Assembly: GCF_946478785.1 (NCBI RefSeq)
Contig: NZ_CAMLDD010000001.1
Span: forward strand, 325,417 to 389,416
DNA length: 64,000 nt
DNA from: an uncultured Flavobacterium sp.
Lineage (GTDB): Bacteria > Bacteroidota > Bacteroidia > Flavobacteriales > Flavobacteriaceae
Direction: 5' to 3'
Part shown: positions 42,216 through 50,387 of the stretch, piece by piece
Layout of the letters: each line of letters begins with the position of its first letter
How positions within the stretch are numbered: the first letter of the stretch is position 1
Notes under the pieces: generated by a model
Told to the model about the DNA's origin: nothing
The model's database searches: none
The model's input: only the letters and a program-made list of their open reading frames with translations
Made by a program: the position numbers and the translations under genes

Positions 42216-42223
42216 CAAATATA
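42216..42223 (-). promoter_or_regulatory. -7 element for the pseudoknot RNA
   Basis: On the minus strand, TATATTTG matches TAnnTTTG and would start transcription at the first paired base of P1. No TTTG stands at the ideal -33 spacing; a TTTTTTTG run lies 13 bp upstream. Confidence 0.5.
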
Positions 42224-42247
42224 ATCAATCATCAATCAAAAAAACGA

Positions 42248-43075
42248 ATGGAAAAAAAGAAAATTTTTAAAGCAGCACCTTTGCCGTTTATGGGGCAAAA
42301 ACGCAAATTTTTAAAGCAGTTTGAACCTGCATTGCAAAATTATTCACCTACAGCAACTTATGTTGATTTGTTTGGAGGAAGTGGATTACTAAGCCACACA
42401 GTAAAAGCATTGTATCCTGATGCAAATGTTATTTATAATGATTACGATAACTTTAGGCAACGCCTTGAAAACATTGATAAGACTAATCAACTGATCAGTG
42501 ATTTAAGGGTAATTTTATCAGGTTACGTAAAAGATAAAAGAATTGAAGGCGTTACACGTGACCAAGTATTAAATAGATTGTCTGAGGAAGATAAAAAAGG
42601 ATATGTTGATTATATTACACTGTCCAGCTCCTTACTGTTTAGTATGAAGTATGCTTTTACATTGGAGCAATTCAAAAAAGAAACGCTTTACAATTGTGTA
42701 CGTCAATCAGATTACAACGGTACAGGTTATTTAGATGGTATTGAAGTTGTTTCGAAATGTTATAAAGAACTATTCACATTATACAAAGATCTTGACAATG
42801 TGGTGTTTTTGGTTGATCCTCCGTATTTATCAACCGAGACGTGTAGTTATAAAGGATATTGGAAATTAAAAGACTATTTAGATGTTTTGCAGGTTCTGGA
42901 CGGTACAAAGTATTTTTACTTTACATCAAATAAGTCGTCTATCATTGAGCTGTGTGAGTGGATTGAAACTAAAACACCAATGAGTAATCCGTTTAACGGT
43001 GCTTATACTGAATCAATGACCGCTACAGTCAATTTTCAGTCAAGTTATACCGATATAATGATCTATAAGACATAG
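42248..43075 (+). CDS. D12-class adenine-N6 DNA methyltransferase
   Basis: The 275-aa enzyme has the D12 motif order: LPFMGQKRKFLKQF near the N-terminus (motif X), DLFGGSGLLS at 40-49 (SAM binding), IYNDYD (about 62-67) and the catalytic DPPY at 190-193. The middle part should hold the target recognition domain. It stands alone at the right end of the prophage, the position of the Mu mom modification genes, and most likely protects phage DNA from restriction. A terminator follows. Confidence 0.9.
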   Translation: MEKKKIFKAAPLPFMGQKRKFLKQFEPALQNYSPTATYVDLFGGSGLLSHTVKALYPDANVIYNDYDNFRQRLENIDKTNQLISDLRVILSGYVKDKRIEGVTRDQVLNRLSEEDKKGYVDYITLSSSLLFSMKYAFTLEQFKKETLYNCVRQSDYNGTGYLDGIEVVSKCYKELFTLYKDLDNVVFLVDPPYLSTETCSYKGYWKLKDYLDVLQVLDGTKYFYFTSNKSSIIELCEWIETKTPMSNPFNGAYTESMTATVNFQSSYTDIMIYKT

Positions 43076-43084
43076 AAGCAGAAA

Positions 43085-43116
43085 AGCCCTTTAAATGATG
43101 TTTAAAGGGCTTTTAA
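43085..43116 (+). terminator. Terminator of the adenine methyltransferase gene
   Basis: AGCCCTTTAAA and TTTAAAGGGCT surround a TGATG loop, followed by a T-rich tract. GCCCTTTAAATGA here (43086-43098) also occurs near the left end (7987-7999), in the same orientation. Confidence 0.85.
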
Positions 43117-43122
43117 ATTATA

Positions 43123-43130
43123 TATATTTG
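43123..43130 (+). promoter_or_regulatory. Outward-facing -7 element at the prophage right end
   Basis: TATATTTG lies 57 bp from the right boundary, downstream of the methyltransferase terminator and with no phage gene after it. It could transcribe the host genes beyond the junction. No clear -33 element is seen. Confidence 0.4.
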
Positions 43131-43186
43131 CTGAAAAAATGGAAGGTTCGTTTCTAAAAGATGGAAATTTCGATTTTGCGATTATA

Positions 43187-43192
43187 TCAGTA
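43187..43192. repeat. Target-site duplication, right copy
   Basis: TCAGTA, identical to 7838-7843; CAGTA at 43188-43192 is the likely 5-bp duplication. Confidence 0.85.
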
Positions 43193-43514
43193 CAACTCCG
43201 TGAAAATGAATCCTGAAAAAGAAACAAATGCAGATTATCAAAAAAATATTTTGCCTGCAGAGGATGATTCATTTTTTGATCAGACCTTAATTTATCAAAA
43301 TCCAATAAAAAAGCAGATAAACATTAAAAAAGCAGCTTTAGACAGGATTACTATTTATGACACTGTTGGACAATTACAAAAAACAATACTATTTTTAAAC
43401 GATTCTGAATATCATACTATTGATTTATCTGAACTGTCAAAAGGAGTTTATTTTGTTGTTTTAGAGAATAAAGACAAAAGAGCAAAACGAAAAATTATTA
43501 TTAATCAGAATTGA
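43188..43514 (+). pseudogene. 3' fragment of the split host gene, T9SS sorting domain
   Basis: The fragment continues the frame broken at 7843. It reads NSVKMNPEKETNADYQKNIL, an acidic linker, then a type A sorting domain (from IYQNPIKKQINIK to ELSKGVYFVVLENKDKRAKRKIIINQN). An open frame from ATG 43161 inside the phage end (MEISILRLYQYNSVK) could express the domain without a signal peptide. The stop overlaps the next gene's TTG. Confidence 0.85.
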
Positions 43515-44737
43515 TAAAAAAATTAGACATATCAATCAGGTCAATAAATTTAAAAGAAAAATTTAAGGACATCCATCATGTAGAAATTACAGGAATTAGT
43601 TCTTTCGACAATGAATATGCTGCTCTTTTAACTATTTGGCATACTGAAGAATATAATTCATTATCCCAACAGATTATTGTATTTGATCAATTGCAGGTTA
43701 TCAACAAATACAGATTATCAAAAAACTTAAAATGGAATTGTATTTATAGTCTCAATGATGGCTCCTATCTCTTAGGAAGTAAATTTTCGAGTTTATATTC
43801 TGGAGCTGCATTAGCCTTATTTAAAAATAAGACAATTGTAATGTCTAAAATATTTGATAAGGGATATGCTACTGAATTAACCAAAATACAAGCGGGTAAT
43901 GACAATTCTCTTTTAATTAAAGGGAGCTGGTATAAATGTATTCCCAGTGGCAGTCACGATGATTATTATCCGGAACCATGGCAAAGCAAAATAGAGATTG
44001 AAAGCTCTGGTTTCATTGAGGATGACTTAAATAACTCTAATCAAAATTCAATTAGGCATTCTATTCCTGATTCTGATCTGAACCCGGAAAATTATTATGT
44101 TTTGGAAGATTTCGGCATTTCAAAATATACTACTGAAAATCAATTAATGTGGAATCAGGATCTTGGTCACATTGGTTCTGAAAGTTTACAGCTCATTAAT
44201 ACAATTGTTCCGTTTTTTAAAACACAAAATGGAGAAACCATTCAGGATGGCGTTTGGTTTTTCGGAGCAGATCATACACATTCGGACAGAAGTTTATCAG
44301 AACCTTTATTTGGCAGGATAACAGCAGGCGGAACTATTCAATCTTTTAAAGAGCTACTATTCAATTTTCCGGAGATTTATAAAATCCTCTCTATAATTCC
44401 GGGTATGGATAATAATTGTCTGTTGATTGGAGAAACCCTGATTATGGGAGAAGGAAATGGCTTGTGTTTGCTTTACAATCATTTTTCAGACGGAAGCTGG
44501 TATCAAGACATAAAATATATCAATTTTAGTAAAACAGGTTTAAAGCTAACTGTTCAGGATACACCTGAATTTCATAACCGCTACCTGAATATAAAAAAAA
44601 TATGCCCTCAAAGTGAAAAACTTGAAGATTTGAAGGAAATCATAATTTTCGGGAATGCCAGTCATCTTCGAAATCGGGATAATGGTGGTGTCTGGGGCAT
44701 CAAAATAAACAATGATTTTAATACTGGTATCAAATGA
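43511..44737 (+). CDS. Hypothetical protein, first gene after the split gene
   Basis: The 408-aa protein appears to start at TTG 43511, overlapping the previous TGA; there is no ATG for the first 100 residues. It has repeated strand-rich units with Gly and Trp (for example NDGSYLLGSKFSSLYSG, NDNSLLIKGSWYK) that could form a beta-propeller. No signal peptide is seen. It overlaps the next gene by four bases (ATGA), so it belongs to the operon formerly led by the split gene. Family unknown. Confidence 0.6.
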   Translation: MIKKLDISIRSINLKEKFKDIHHVEITGISSFDNEYAALLTIWHTEEYNSLSQQIIVFDQLQVINKYRLSKNLKWNCIYSLNDGSYLLGSKFSSLYSGAALALFKNKTIVMSKIFDKGYATELTKIQAGNDNSLLIKGSWYKCIPSGSHDDYYPEPWQSKIEIESSGFIEDDLNNSNQNSIRHSIPDSDLNPENYYVLEDFGISKYTTENQLMWNQDLGHIGSESLQLINTIVPFFKTQNGETIQDGVWFFGADHTHSDRSLSEPLFGRITAGGTIQSFKELLFNFPEIYKILSIIPGMDNNCLLIGETLIMGEGNGLCLLYNHFSDGSWYQDIKYINFSKTGLKLTVQDTPEFHNRYLNIKKICPQSEKLEDLKEIIIFGNASHLRNRDNGGVWGIKINNDFNTGIK

Positions 44738-45909
44738 AAAATCTCATTTTAATTTTATTCTTTATAAACATTACAATTGTTACCTCTCAAAATAAAAATA
44801 TGGAAATTGAATACGAATACGATCAGGAAAAATTAAATAATTACGGAGAACGGGAGGGAGAGCTTATCCATACATCTTATGATCAAAAGATAGAATACAG
44901 GCATTTGTACCAAAAAGGAAAATTGATACAGGCGACCAATTATCGCTATTGGGTTGAAGGTATCAGACCGCTGATTGGCAAATATCAGGATGAAGTTCCC
45001 TTTGAAGGCTATTTCGTTTACATAAGCGAACTTGAAATTCCGTATATCGATTATTATGAAAACGGAATATTTAAAGCAAAATACAACTGCTCACTTCTTG
45101 ATGCAATAAGCAATGAAGGACAGGAATTTAATTTAAAATTTACCAAAACAACTTACCAAAACGACAAACCCCAGAATGGATTGGTCCATAAAGAAGAGTA
45201 TCGTGTAGAGAATGCTCATCTTTTAGCCTCAGAATATTATAAAGACGGCAAAATCACAAATGCAGATTTTTGGGTTATGGCGACGCATTATGCAGAACTA
45301 TTTAAACTTAAATTTTTGCCCAACGGTTATACAATTTATAAAGAAAGCCTTCCTAATGTAGAGGATGAAGCAATTGACAACAAATATCGAAGCATCACAG
45401 TTGCATTTGATGACTCGAAGAATGGAAATATTCTTTTTGAAGTAGAGAATAAACTAATCATGAAATATGAATTTAGCTATGGTGATATATCTCATAAAAT
45501 CAAACCATTAAATCGATTTATATCGTACTTTTTCTTAAATGACAACAGCATTTTAGTAGCTCAGAGTTCTAATTTGGAGACGAACAATGAATTATATAAT
45601 GAAGCTTATGGGTATAACCCCAATCTTATTTCGAGAGTCTTTATGATGATAACCAGTCAGCCCATTCCTTATTTTTCGAATGAAGGCAACAATGATTATT
45701 CCCTTTTATTAGATTCAGACAAAGAAATCAATACCAATGCCATTTTGGTGCTGGACGAAAAAGGTAATCCCATTAATGGTTTTTTGATAGAACAGCAATC
45801 ATACAATGTTTATAAATACACTCAATATGAAGATTCTAAAATAATCTCTCAAAAAGAGGCATTGAGTTCAGAAAGTTTGAAAGAATTAATTTTAAAAATA
45901 CAGAAGTAG
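44734..45909 (+). CDS. Exported hypothetical protein
   Basis: The 391-aa protein begins with a signal peptide (MKNLILILFFINITIVTSQN). The mature part is acidic and Tyr-rich, with repeats such as YENGIFKAKYN, YYKDGKITNADFW and FLPNGYTIYKE that recall short MORN-like or antitoxin-repeat beta hairpins. No sorting domain. It is coupled to the upstream gene. Not recognised. Confidence 0.6.
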   Translation: MKNLILILFFINITIVTSQNKNMEIEYEYDQEKLNNYGEREGELIHTSYDQKIEYRHLYQKGKLIQATNYRYWVEGIRPLIGKYQDEVPFEGYFVYISELEIPYIDYYENGIFKAKYNCSLLDAISNEGQEFNLKFTKTTYQNDKPQNGLVHKEEYRVENAHLLASEYYKDGKITNADFWVMATHYAELFKLKFLPNGYTIYKESLPNVEDEAIDNKYRSITVAFDDSKNGNILFEVENKLIMKYEFSYGDISHKIKPLNRFISYFFLNDNSILVAQSSNLETNNELYNEAYGYNPNLISRVFMMITSQPIPYFSNEGNNDYSLLLDSDKEINTNAILVLDEKGNPINGFLIEQQSYNVYKYTQYEDSKIISQKEALSSESLKELILKIQK

Positions 45910-45983
45910 AATAGAATTATGGAACAAAAACGACTAACTAAGTGATGGGAATGGTGAGGAATTTTTAGAAACCATAAAAAATA

Positions 45984-46610
45984 ATGACAAATAACAATAG
46001 AATAAAAATTAATTTCTGGCTAAAGCTGATTTTGATTTTCGGCAGCAGTATTTCCTTTGCCCAACATACAAAAGCTTATAACATGGAGCATTTAAAGTCG
46101 AAGAATAAAAATGAACTTGTAGAACTTGCATTAGAAATACTTAAAGAAAAACAGCCTTCTATAACAATTGATCCTGATGATTTTGAAGGTACGGCATGGG
46201 GAAACAGCAAAGAAATAATAGTCAAATTTCGAAGATGTATTCGTTTTATTCCATTATATAATGACCCTGAGAAACGTTTTTCATACGATATAACAGTGAA
46301 CTTAAATACCAATGAAATTTCACCATTTGATGACACTTTTAAATCTGAGTTTTATATTGAAACTGATGAAGACAAGAAGGCGATTGAATTTATAAAGAAA
46401 AATTTTGGCATCTTTTCTTCTGATTTTGAGAATACGATTTATGAAGGTGAAGAAGATTATTATATAGACTGCAAAAATAAATATTCTTTTGGCAAATATG
46501 TAGTAAATAAAAAAACAGGTAGAGGAAAGCCTGAAATCCAGACATCGTATGAACCAATGCTAAAACCCAATGTGATTGAAGATTTAGATGTTTTTATCGA
46601 AATTAAATAA
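45984..46610 (+). CDS. Exported hypothetical protein
   Basis: The 208-aa protein has an N-terminal signal-like segment (INFWLKLILIFGSSISFAQH). The mature part has an alpha/beta look with FEGTAWGNSKEIIVKFRRCIRFIPL and a C-terminal YSFGKYVVNKKTGRGKPE. Probably periplasmic. No family recognised; it follows the previous gene after 74 bp. Confidence 0.55.
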   Translation: MTNNNRIKINFWLKLILIFGSSISFAQHTKAYNMEHLKSKNKNELVELALEILKEKQPSITIDPDDFEGTAWGNSKEIIVKFRRCIRFIPLYNDPEKRFSYDITVNLNTNEISPFDDTFKSEFYIETDEDKKAIEFIKKNFGIFSSDFENTIYEGEEDYYIDCKNKYSFGKYVVNKKTGRGKPEIQTSYEPMLKPNVIEDLDVFIEIK

Positions 46611-46676
46611 CCCGAAAATAATGTTGTGGTTAAAATTATATACTAAAAAGCAATCAAGATATAGAAAAATTAAAAC

Positions 46677-47159
46677 ATGAGCGAATTACTTATTACTATG
46701 CAAATAGAAGAAACCTTATTAAAGATTGTGTCTCATGAAGACAATCCAACAATCATTTTTGTTTACATTGATACTTCTACGGATGAAAGCATGGTGACAG
46801 TCCCTTTTTTAAATATATATGGCAGTTTGGTTTTTGATGAAGCAAGCTTTGATGATGCTTTGATACAGGCACTTGAGAATGGTGATAGTGGTTATATAGA
46901 AGATGTGCTGGAAGAGATTGATTCAAGCAGTTTTGAAATTAATCTTTCCGTATTTTATCCTAACTGGCCTGAAGAAATTGAAACAGGAGACCAAAAAATT
47001 ATAAACAGTATTAATTCTGTTATTAATAAAAATAAAGAGAAGTTTAATTTGGTAGAAAAATTATATTTTCACTATGTAGATAATCTTGATTTTGTAAAAA
47101 TCATTGATAAACGAACAGATTTACATTATACTAAGAATAAACATGATGCAAACCAATAA
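46677..47159 (+). CDS. Acidic cytoplasmic hypothetical protein
   Basis: The 160-aa strongly acidic protein has no signal or membrane helix. Its size and charge resemble immunity-type proteins of polymorphic toxin loci, but no toxin gene is seen nearby, so this stays speculative. Confidence 0.5.
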   Translation: MSELLITMQIEETLLKIVSHEDNPTIIFVYIDTSTDESMVTVPFLNIYGSLVFDEASFDDALIQALENGDSGYIEDVLEEIDSSSFEINLSVFYPNWPEEIETGDQKIINSINSVINKNKEKFNLVEKLYFHYVDNLDFVKIIDKRTDLHYTKNKHDANQ

Positions 47160-47190
47160 CTTTTATATTCTCTTCGAAAAAAATAAATAA

Positions 47191-49110
47191 ATGATAAAAA
47201 AGAATTACAGCTTTTATAAAAAAACAGAAGAAGTTTATTTTAGTACAGAACTAGCTTTCTTAATTATACCTGTACTAATCGCTTCTGTTATTACCTATTG
47301 CCTGCTTTATTTTTTTAATACTACAGTTGCTATCCTGTTTAATGTATTTATTGCCTTTTGTGTTAACCTTTATATGTATGCTTTAGGTAGTTCATACTCA
47401 AAAGCACCTTTTAATTTATTAATCACTACTGCGCTTACTTCCGCTTTATTATTATTTGTTGATTACGGATTTTATGCACTGGTCATCTACCAAAAAACGG
47501 GTGTGTTTAATGCATTTTACTTCCAAATATGGTTAGCTATTTTATTAGGAGTTCCAATTTTATATTATGTTTTTCAGTATAGCCGTTATTATTTTAGGGA
47601 ACGGTCGATGGCAGTAACTTATCTTAAGGTATATCTGACTGTGCATCATGACAGGGAATTACTTACAGTTATTGATCATGTACAGTTTGTAAATACTTCA
47701 AATCGTACGATGTCGGATATTAAATTAGAAAAACCTCTTAGTTTTTATTCGGAAGAGGAATTATTTAAGTTGAAAAATGACATGTCCATTGAAAATTATT
47801 TGGAAAAAAATGTTTTTAGCGGAAGGGTTCAAATGCCTTTTGGAGCAAATGCGCTTTTTATGTCCTGGTATTCCATTGTAGAAGACAAATGTTATGATAT
47901 CGAAGTGCCATTTCCTTTTGAAAAACTGGTTATTGAACAGGAAAAATATCCTACTAATGTATCGCCAGTTTTGAGAGGTAAGAAAACCAAACCGTTAAAG
48001 TTACATATTCATACTAATGGAGGAATTCGGCTTTTTAATGAGGACACAATTTTAATTGATATTCCTGAGAGTACTCCGGCTGCTATTAGTGACGAAGAAC
48101 GGAATAAAAAAATAGAGCTCCACCGCGATTCACATGAATATTACAAAGATCCAAAAGCATTTTCGGATTTAATTCAAAAAATAAGATCTTCTAACGGAAT
48201 AGAGGAACGTTTTTTAATAAAAAACGAACCGATTTATTGGAGTATCAATGTTTCGGGACTTAAGGGGAAAAATTATTTGGAAATATATGATGTTTCATAC
48301 AAGGATTACAAAATAGAAATAAACAACACAGAAACGGCAGCTTTAAGATTTTTGCCAAGAAGAATTGAAATTTTTTACAGGGGATATCATTTGTGTAATT
48401 GGCTTACACTTTACATCGACTATCAAAAATTATATCAATCCATATTAGAACTAACCCACGGAAATGAAGAAGTTCCTGTTTTGTTCAGCCTTGTTTTTGA
48501 AGGTTTGTCAGAGACAGGTTTAAAGTTCAGTATTGTATCCAACGATAAAACATTATTATTTAATGATTGGAAGATTAAAATTAAAAAAGACCGTAAACAA
48601 GACATGGAAGATCATCTGCTGGATATAAACGAGGATGAACAAAAAAGAACGTTGTATAAAGAAGCCTGGGATTTGGTTGCCGGCAAACAATACGATCTGG
48701 CTCAGGAAAAATGCGACAAAATAAAAGCAATCGACCCCAGGTTTGGTTTTGCCTATTTTCTGGAAGCAAGACTGGTATGGTACAAAGAAGGTTTTGAAGC
48801 GTGTTATGTCAAAAAAGATTATTTTATTGCAAAAACCCAACATGAACCGGCAGCCCTGGCTCATATTTATAACAGCTACGGCTGTATTTTAGATCAGGAA
48901 CTTCGTTTTGAAGAGGCCGCCTCTTTTTTTGACAAAGCCATTCATACCAATAAAAAAGAAGGAATTTATTTATGCAACAGGGCAGAAATGCACTGTAAGC
49001 TAAAAGATCCACAAAGTGCAGTAAAATTTGCGCATAAAGCCAAAGAAATGGGTTATGAATCTGCAACAGTAGAAGCCATTTTACAGAGTGGGGGACTTCG
49101 ATATTTATAG
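47191..49110 (+). CDS. Membrane protein with C-terminal TPR-like domain
   Basis: The 639-aa protein has four hydrophobic segments in the first 140 residues (for example LAFLIIPVLIASVITYCLLYFF; FQIWLAILLGVPILYYVF), then a soluble beta-rich region (HVQFVNTSNRTMSDIKLEKPL; LKLHIHTNGGIRLFNEDTILIDIP), and a TPR-like C-terminal end (AWDLVAGKQYDLAQEKCDKIKAIDPRFGFAYFLEARLVW..., FEEAASFFDKAIHTNKKEGIYLCNRAEMHCKL). The gene at 49188 is a shorter paralogue. Not recognised. Confidence 0.65.
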   Translation: MIKKNYSFYKKTEEVYFSTELAFLIIPVLIASVITYCLLYFFNTTVAILFNVFIAFCVNLYMYALGSSYSKAPFNLLITTALTSALLLFVDYGFYALVIYQKTGVFNAFYFQIWLAILLGVPILYYVFQYSRYYFRERSMAVTYLKVYLTVHHDRELLTVIDHVQFVNTSNRTMSDIKLEKPLSFYSEEELFKLKNDMSIENYLEKNVFSGRVQMPFGANALFMSWYSIVEDKCYDIEVPFPFEKLVIEQEKYPTNVSPVLRGKKTKPLKLHIHTNGGIRLFNEDTILIDIPESTPAAISDEERNKKIELHRDSHEYYKDPKAFSDLIQKIRSSNGIEERFLIKNEPIYWSINVSGLKGKNYLEIYDVSYKDYKIEINNTETAALRFLPRRIEIFYRGYHLCNWLTLYIDYQKLYQSILELTHGNEEVPVLFSLVFEGLSETGLKFSIVSNDKTLLFNDWKIKIKKDRKQDMEDHLLDINEDEQKRTLYKEAWDLVAGKQYDLAQEKCDKIKAIDPRFGFAYFLEARLVWYKEGFEACYVKKDYFIAKTQHEPAALAHIYNSYGCILDQELRFEEAASFFDKAIHTNKKEGIYLCNRAEMHCKLKDPQSAVKFAHKAKEMGYESATVEAILQSGGLRYL

Positions 49111-49114
49111 AAAT

Positions 49115-49161
49115 ATCATTACAAATAGTGATGGCTAAGATAACCATTAACTATAAATTTG
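49115..49161 (+). promoter_or_regulatory. Copy 2 of the shared 18-bp box with TAnnTTTG promoter
   Basis: ATCATTACAAATAGTGAT (49115-49132), 21 bp, TAAATTTG (49154-49161). The expected start site is about 20 bp before ATG 49188. The centre of the box differs from the other copies, but both half-sites are kept. Confidence 0.7.
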
Positions 49162-49187
49162 ATTCCTGATTGAATGGTATCATCCGT

Positions 49188-50153
49188 ATGAAAAGATATA
49201 AATTGTATAAAAAAGTAAAGCCTCTGTCTTATGATTTAGAGGCATTGCTTAGCTATATTATTTTACCTCTGATAATCGTTTCTTATATTTCATACCCTGT
49301 CTTATATTTTTTGGGATTTAAAGCTTTTGTTGTATTTAATATCATGGTTTCCGGAATAGCGACTTTTTATTACAGAAAATCGAAAAAAGTCATAACAATC
49401 GTAAGACAAGATACTGAAGATACAGAATCAGGAGTATTTCTTGTCGCTTTTGTCTGCTTTATTATAATTTTAATTGTTTTGTCGGTTGGTAATTTTGGAT
49501 TTTATTTATTGGTTTTGTACCAAAAGACAAACCAGTTTAATAGCTATCATTTTTACTCCTGGCTTTTCATTTTGTTTGGATTGCCGTTATTGTATTGTTG
49601 TCAGAGATTGATCTGCTATCATTATATCAGAAGTTTTCAAAACATTCAATTCTTTCCGATAATTTTAGATATCAGCTACGATTTGAAACTTTTTATAACC
49701 ATAGATAACATTCAGTTTGTAAATACGGTAAACAGAAACTCTTCTAACATAAAGATTAAGAATGCCATAAAACAATATTCACAAAAAGAGTTTCTTAGCA
49801 AGAAGACAAAGACCAGGCAATATTATACAAATACAGAAAATTTCAGAGAATTGGTGCAGATTCCCATTAATACAGACCTAATATTGCTTTCGTGGTTCTC
49901 ACATACCGAAAACAAATATTATTCACTGGAAATTCCTTTCCCTTTTCAGGAACCTTGTATGGAAAAAGTGGATTTTTTGGCAAATAATTCAAAGGCAGGT
50001 GTAAAGCAAACCACAACCATACAGTTTTATTTTTATCAAAACGGAGGCGTAAAACTTTTTGACCAGGATATGCTTTTAATAGATCGCCCTTATAATGAAG
50101 AACGTGCAGTTAGCGAGGAATATAAGAGATTAAATTTTTTAACGAACGATTAG
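49188..50153 (+). CDS. Membrane protein, truncated paralogue of the 47191 gene product
   Basis: ATG 49188 gives 321 aa (MKRYKLYKKVKPL...); a TTG at 49170 would sit near the start site. It aligns by eye with the first half of the upstream protein: FGFYLLVLYQKTNQFNSYHFYSWLFILFGLPLLY versus FYALVIYQKTGVFNAFYFQIWLAILLGVPILYY, and YQNGGVKLFDQDMLLIDRP versus HTNGGIRLFNEDTILIDIP. It ends soon after, lacking the soluble middle and TPR-like half. It has its own box-type promoter. Confidence 0.65.
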   Translation: MKRYKLYKKVKPLSYDLEALLSYIILPLIIVSYISYPVLYFLGFKAFVVFNIMVSGIATFYYRKSKKVITIVRQDTEDTESGVFLVAFVCFIIILIVLSVGNFGFYLLVLYQKTNQFNSYHFYSWLFILFGLPLLYCCQRLICYHYIRSFQNIQFFPIILDISYDLKLFITIDNIQFVNTVNRNSSNIKIKNAIKQYSQKEFLSKKTKTRQYYTNTENFRELVQIPINTDLILLSWFSHTENKYYSLEIPFPFQEPCMEKVDFLANNSKAGVKQTTTIQFYFYQNGGVKLFDQDMLLIDRPYNEERAVSEEYKRLNFLTND

Positions 50154-50387
50154 AAGGATAAACCAGGTAAAGTTTTTTAAAGGAGCGAGTGCCTCAGGTA
50201 GTATAAAGAATGTATTATTGGGCGTTGAATACTACAAACATAATTGTAAAGCGATGGCAACTTTAATAAAAATAAATATTTATTAGCTCTTATATATAAA
50301 ATTAAAACGACACAAAACATTTGGCCTTGCAAACGGAAATTATATTTTTAGACATTCAGGGACCTAAAAAAGAATTTTAAAAAAAAC
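50154..50387 (+). other. Intergenic gap with a possible gene remnant
   Basis: A start-less open frame of about 40 codons (50158-50286; KFFKGASASGSIKNVLLGVE and on) lies here; it may be the remnant of the missing half of the paralogue or another gene, but I could not match it. The remainder is AT-rich. No box copy is present before the 50388 gene. Confidence 0.2.

Larger units (their letters stand above)
7844..43187. mobile_element. Mu-like transposable prophage, contractile tail, about 35.3 kb
   Basis: The element carries a MuA-like DDE transposase, a MuB-like ATPase, an S24 repressor, and a full set of Mu-type head genes (gp27/28 terminase, gp29 portal, F, G, gp36, gp37) and contractile tail and baseplate genes. 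The boundaries come from the flanking CAGTA repeats and the host frame restored across the junction. The ends show no obvious long inverted repeat; the left end begins TAGGGCATAAAAC and the right end read inward begins ATATAATCGCAAAATC. CCTTCCA occurs in inverted orientation near both ends (7860-7866; TGGAAGG at 43140-43146). No gene looks broken, so it may be functional. Confidence 0.93.

Noticed and set aside
42038..42235. Minus-strand open frame of 65 codons over the structured RNA
   Set aside because: It begins upstream of the RNA promoter and its sequence is explained by RNA stem pairing; no protein-like features.
7844..43187. Integrase-type prophage with att sites
   Set aside because: No tyrosine or serine integrase was seen; the DDE transposase, MuB-like ATPase and 5-bp duplication indicate transposition.
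43139..43216. 25-codon frame crossing the right prophage junction
   Set aside because: It ends in the host sequence in a frame different from the interrupted gene; probably chance.
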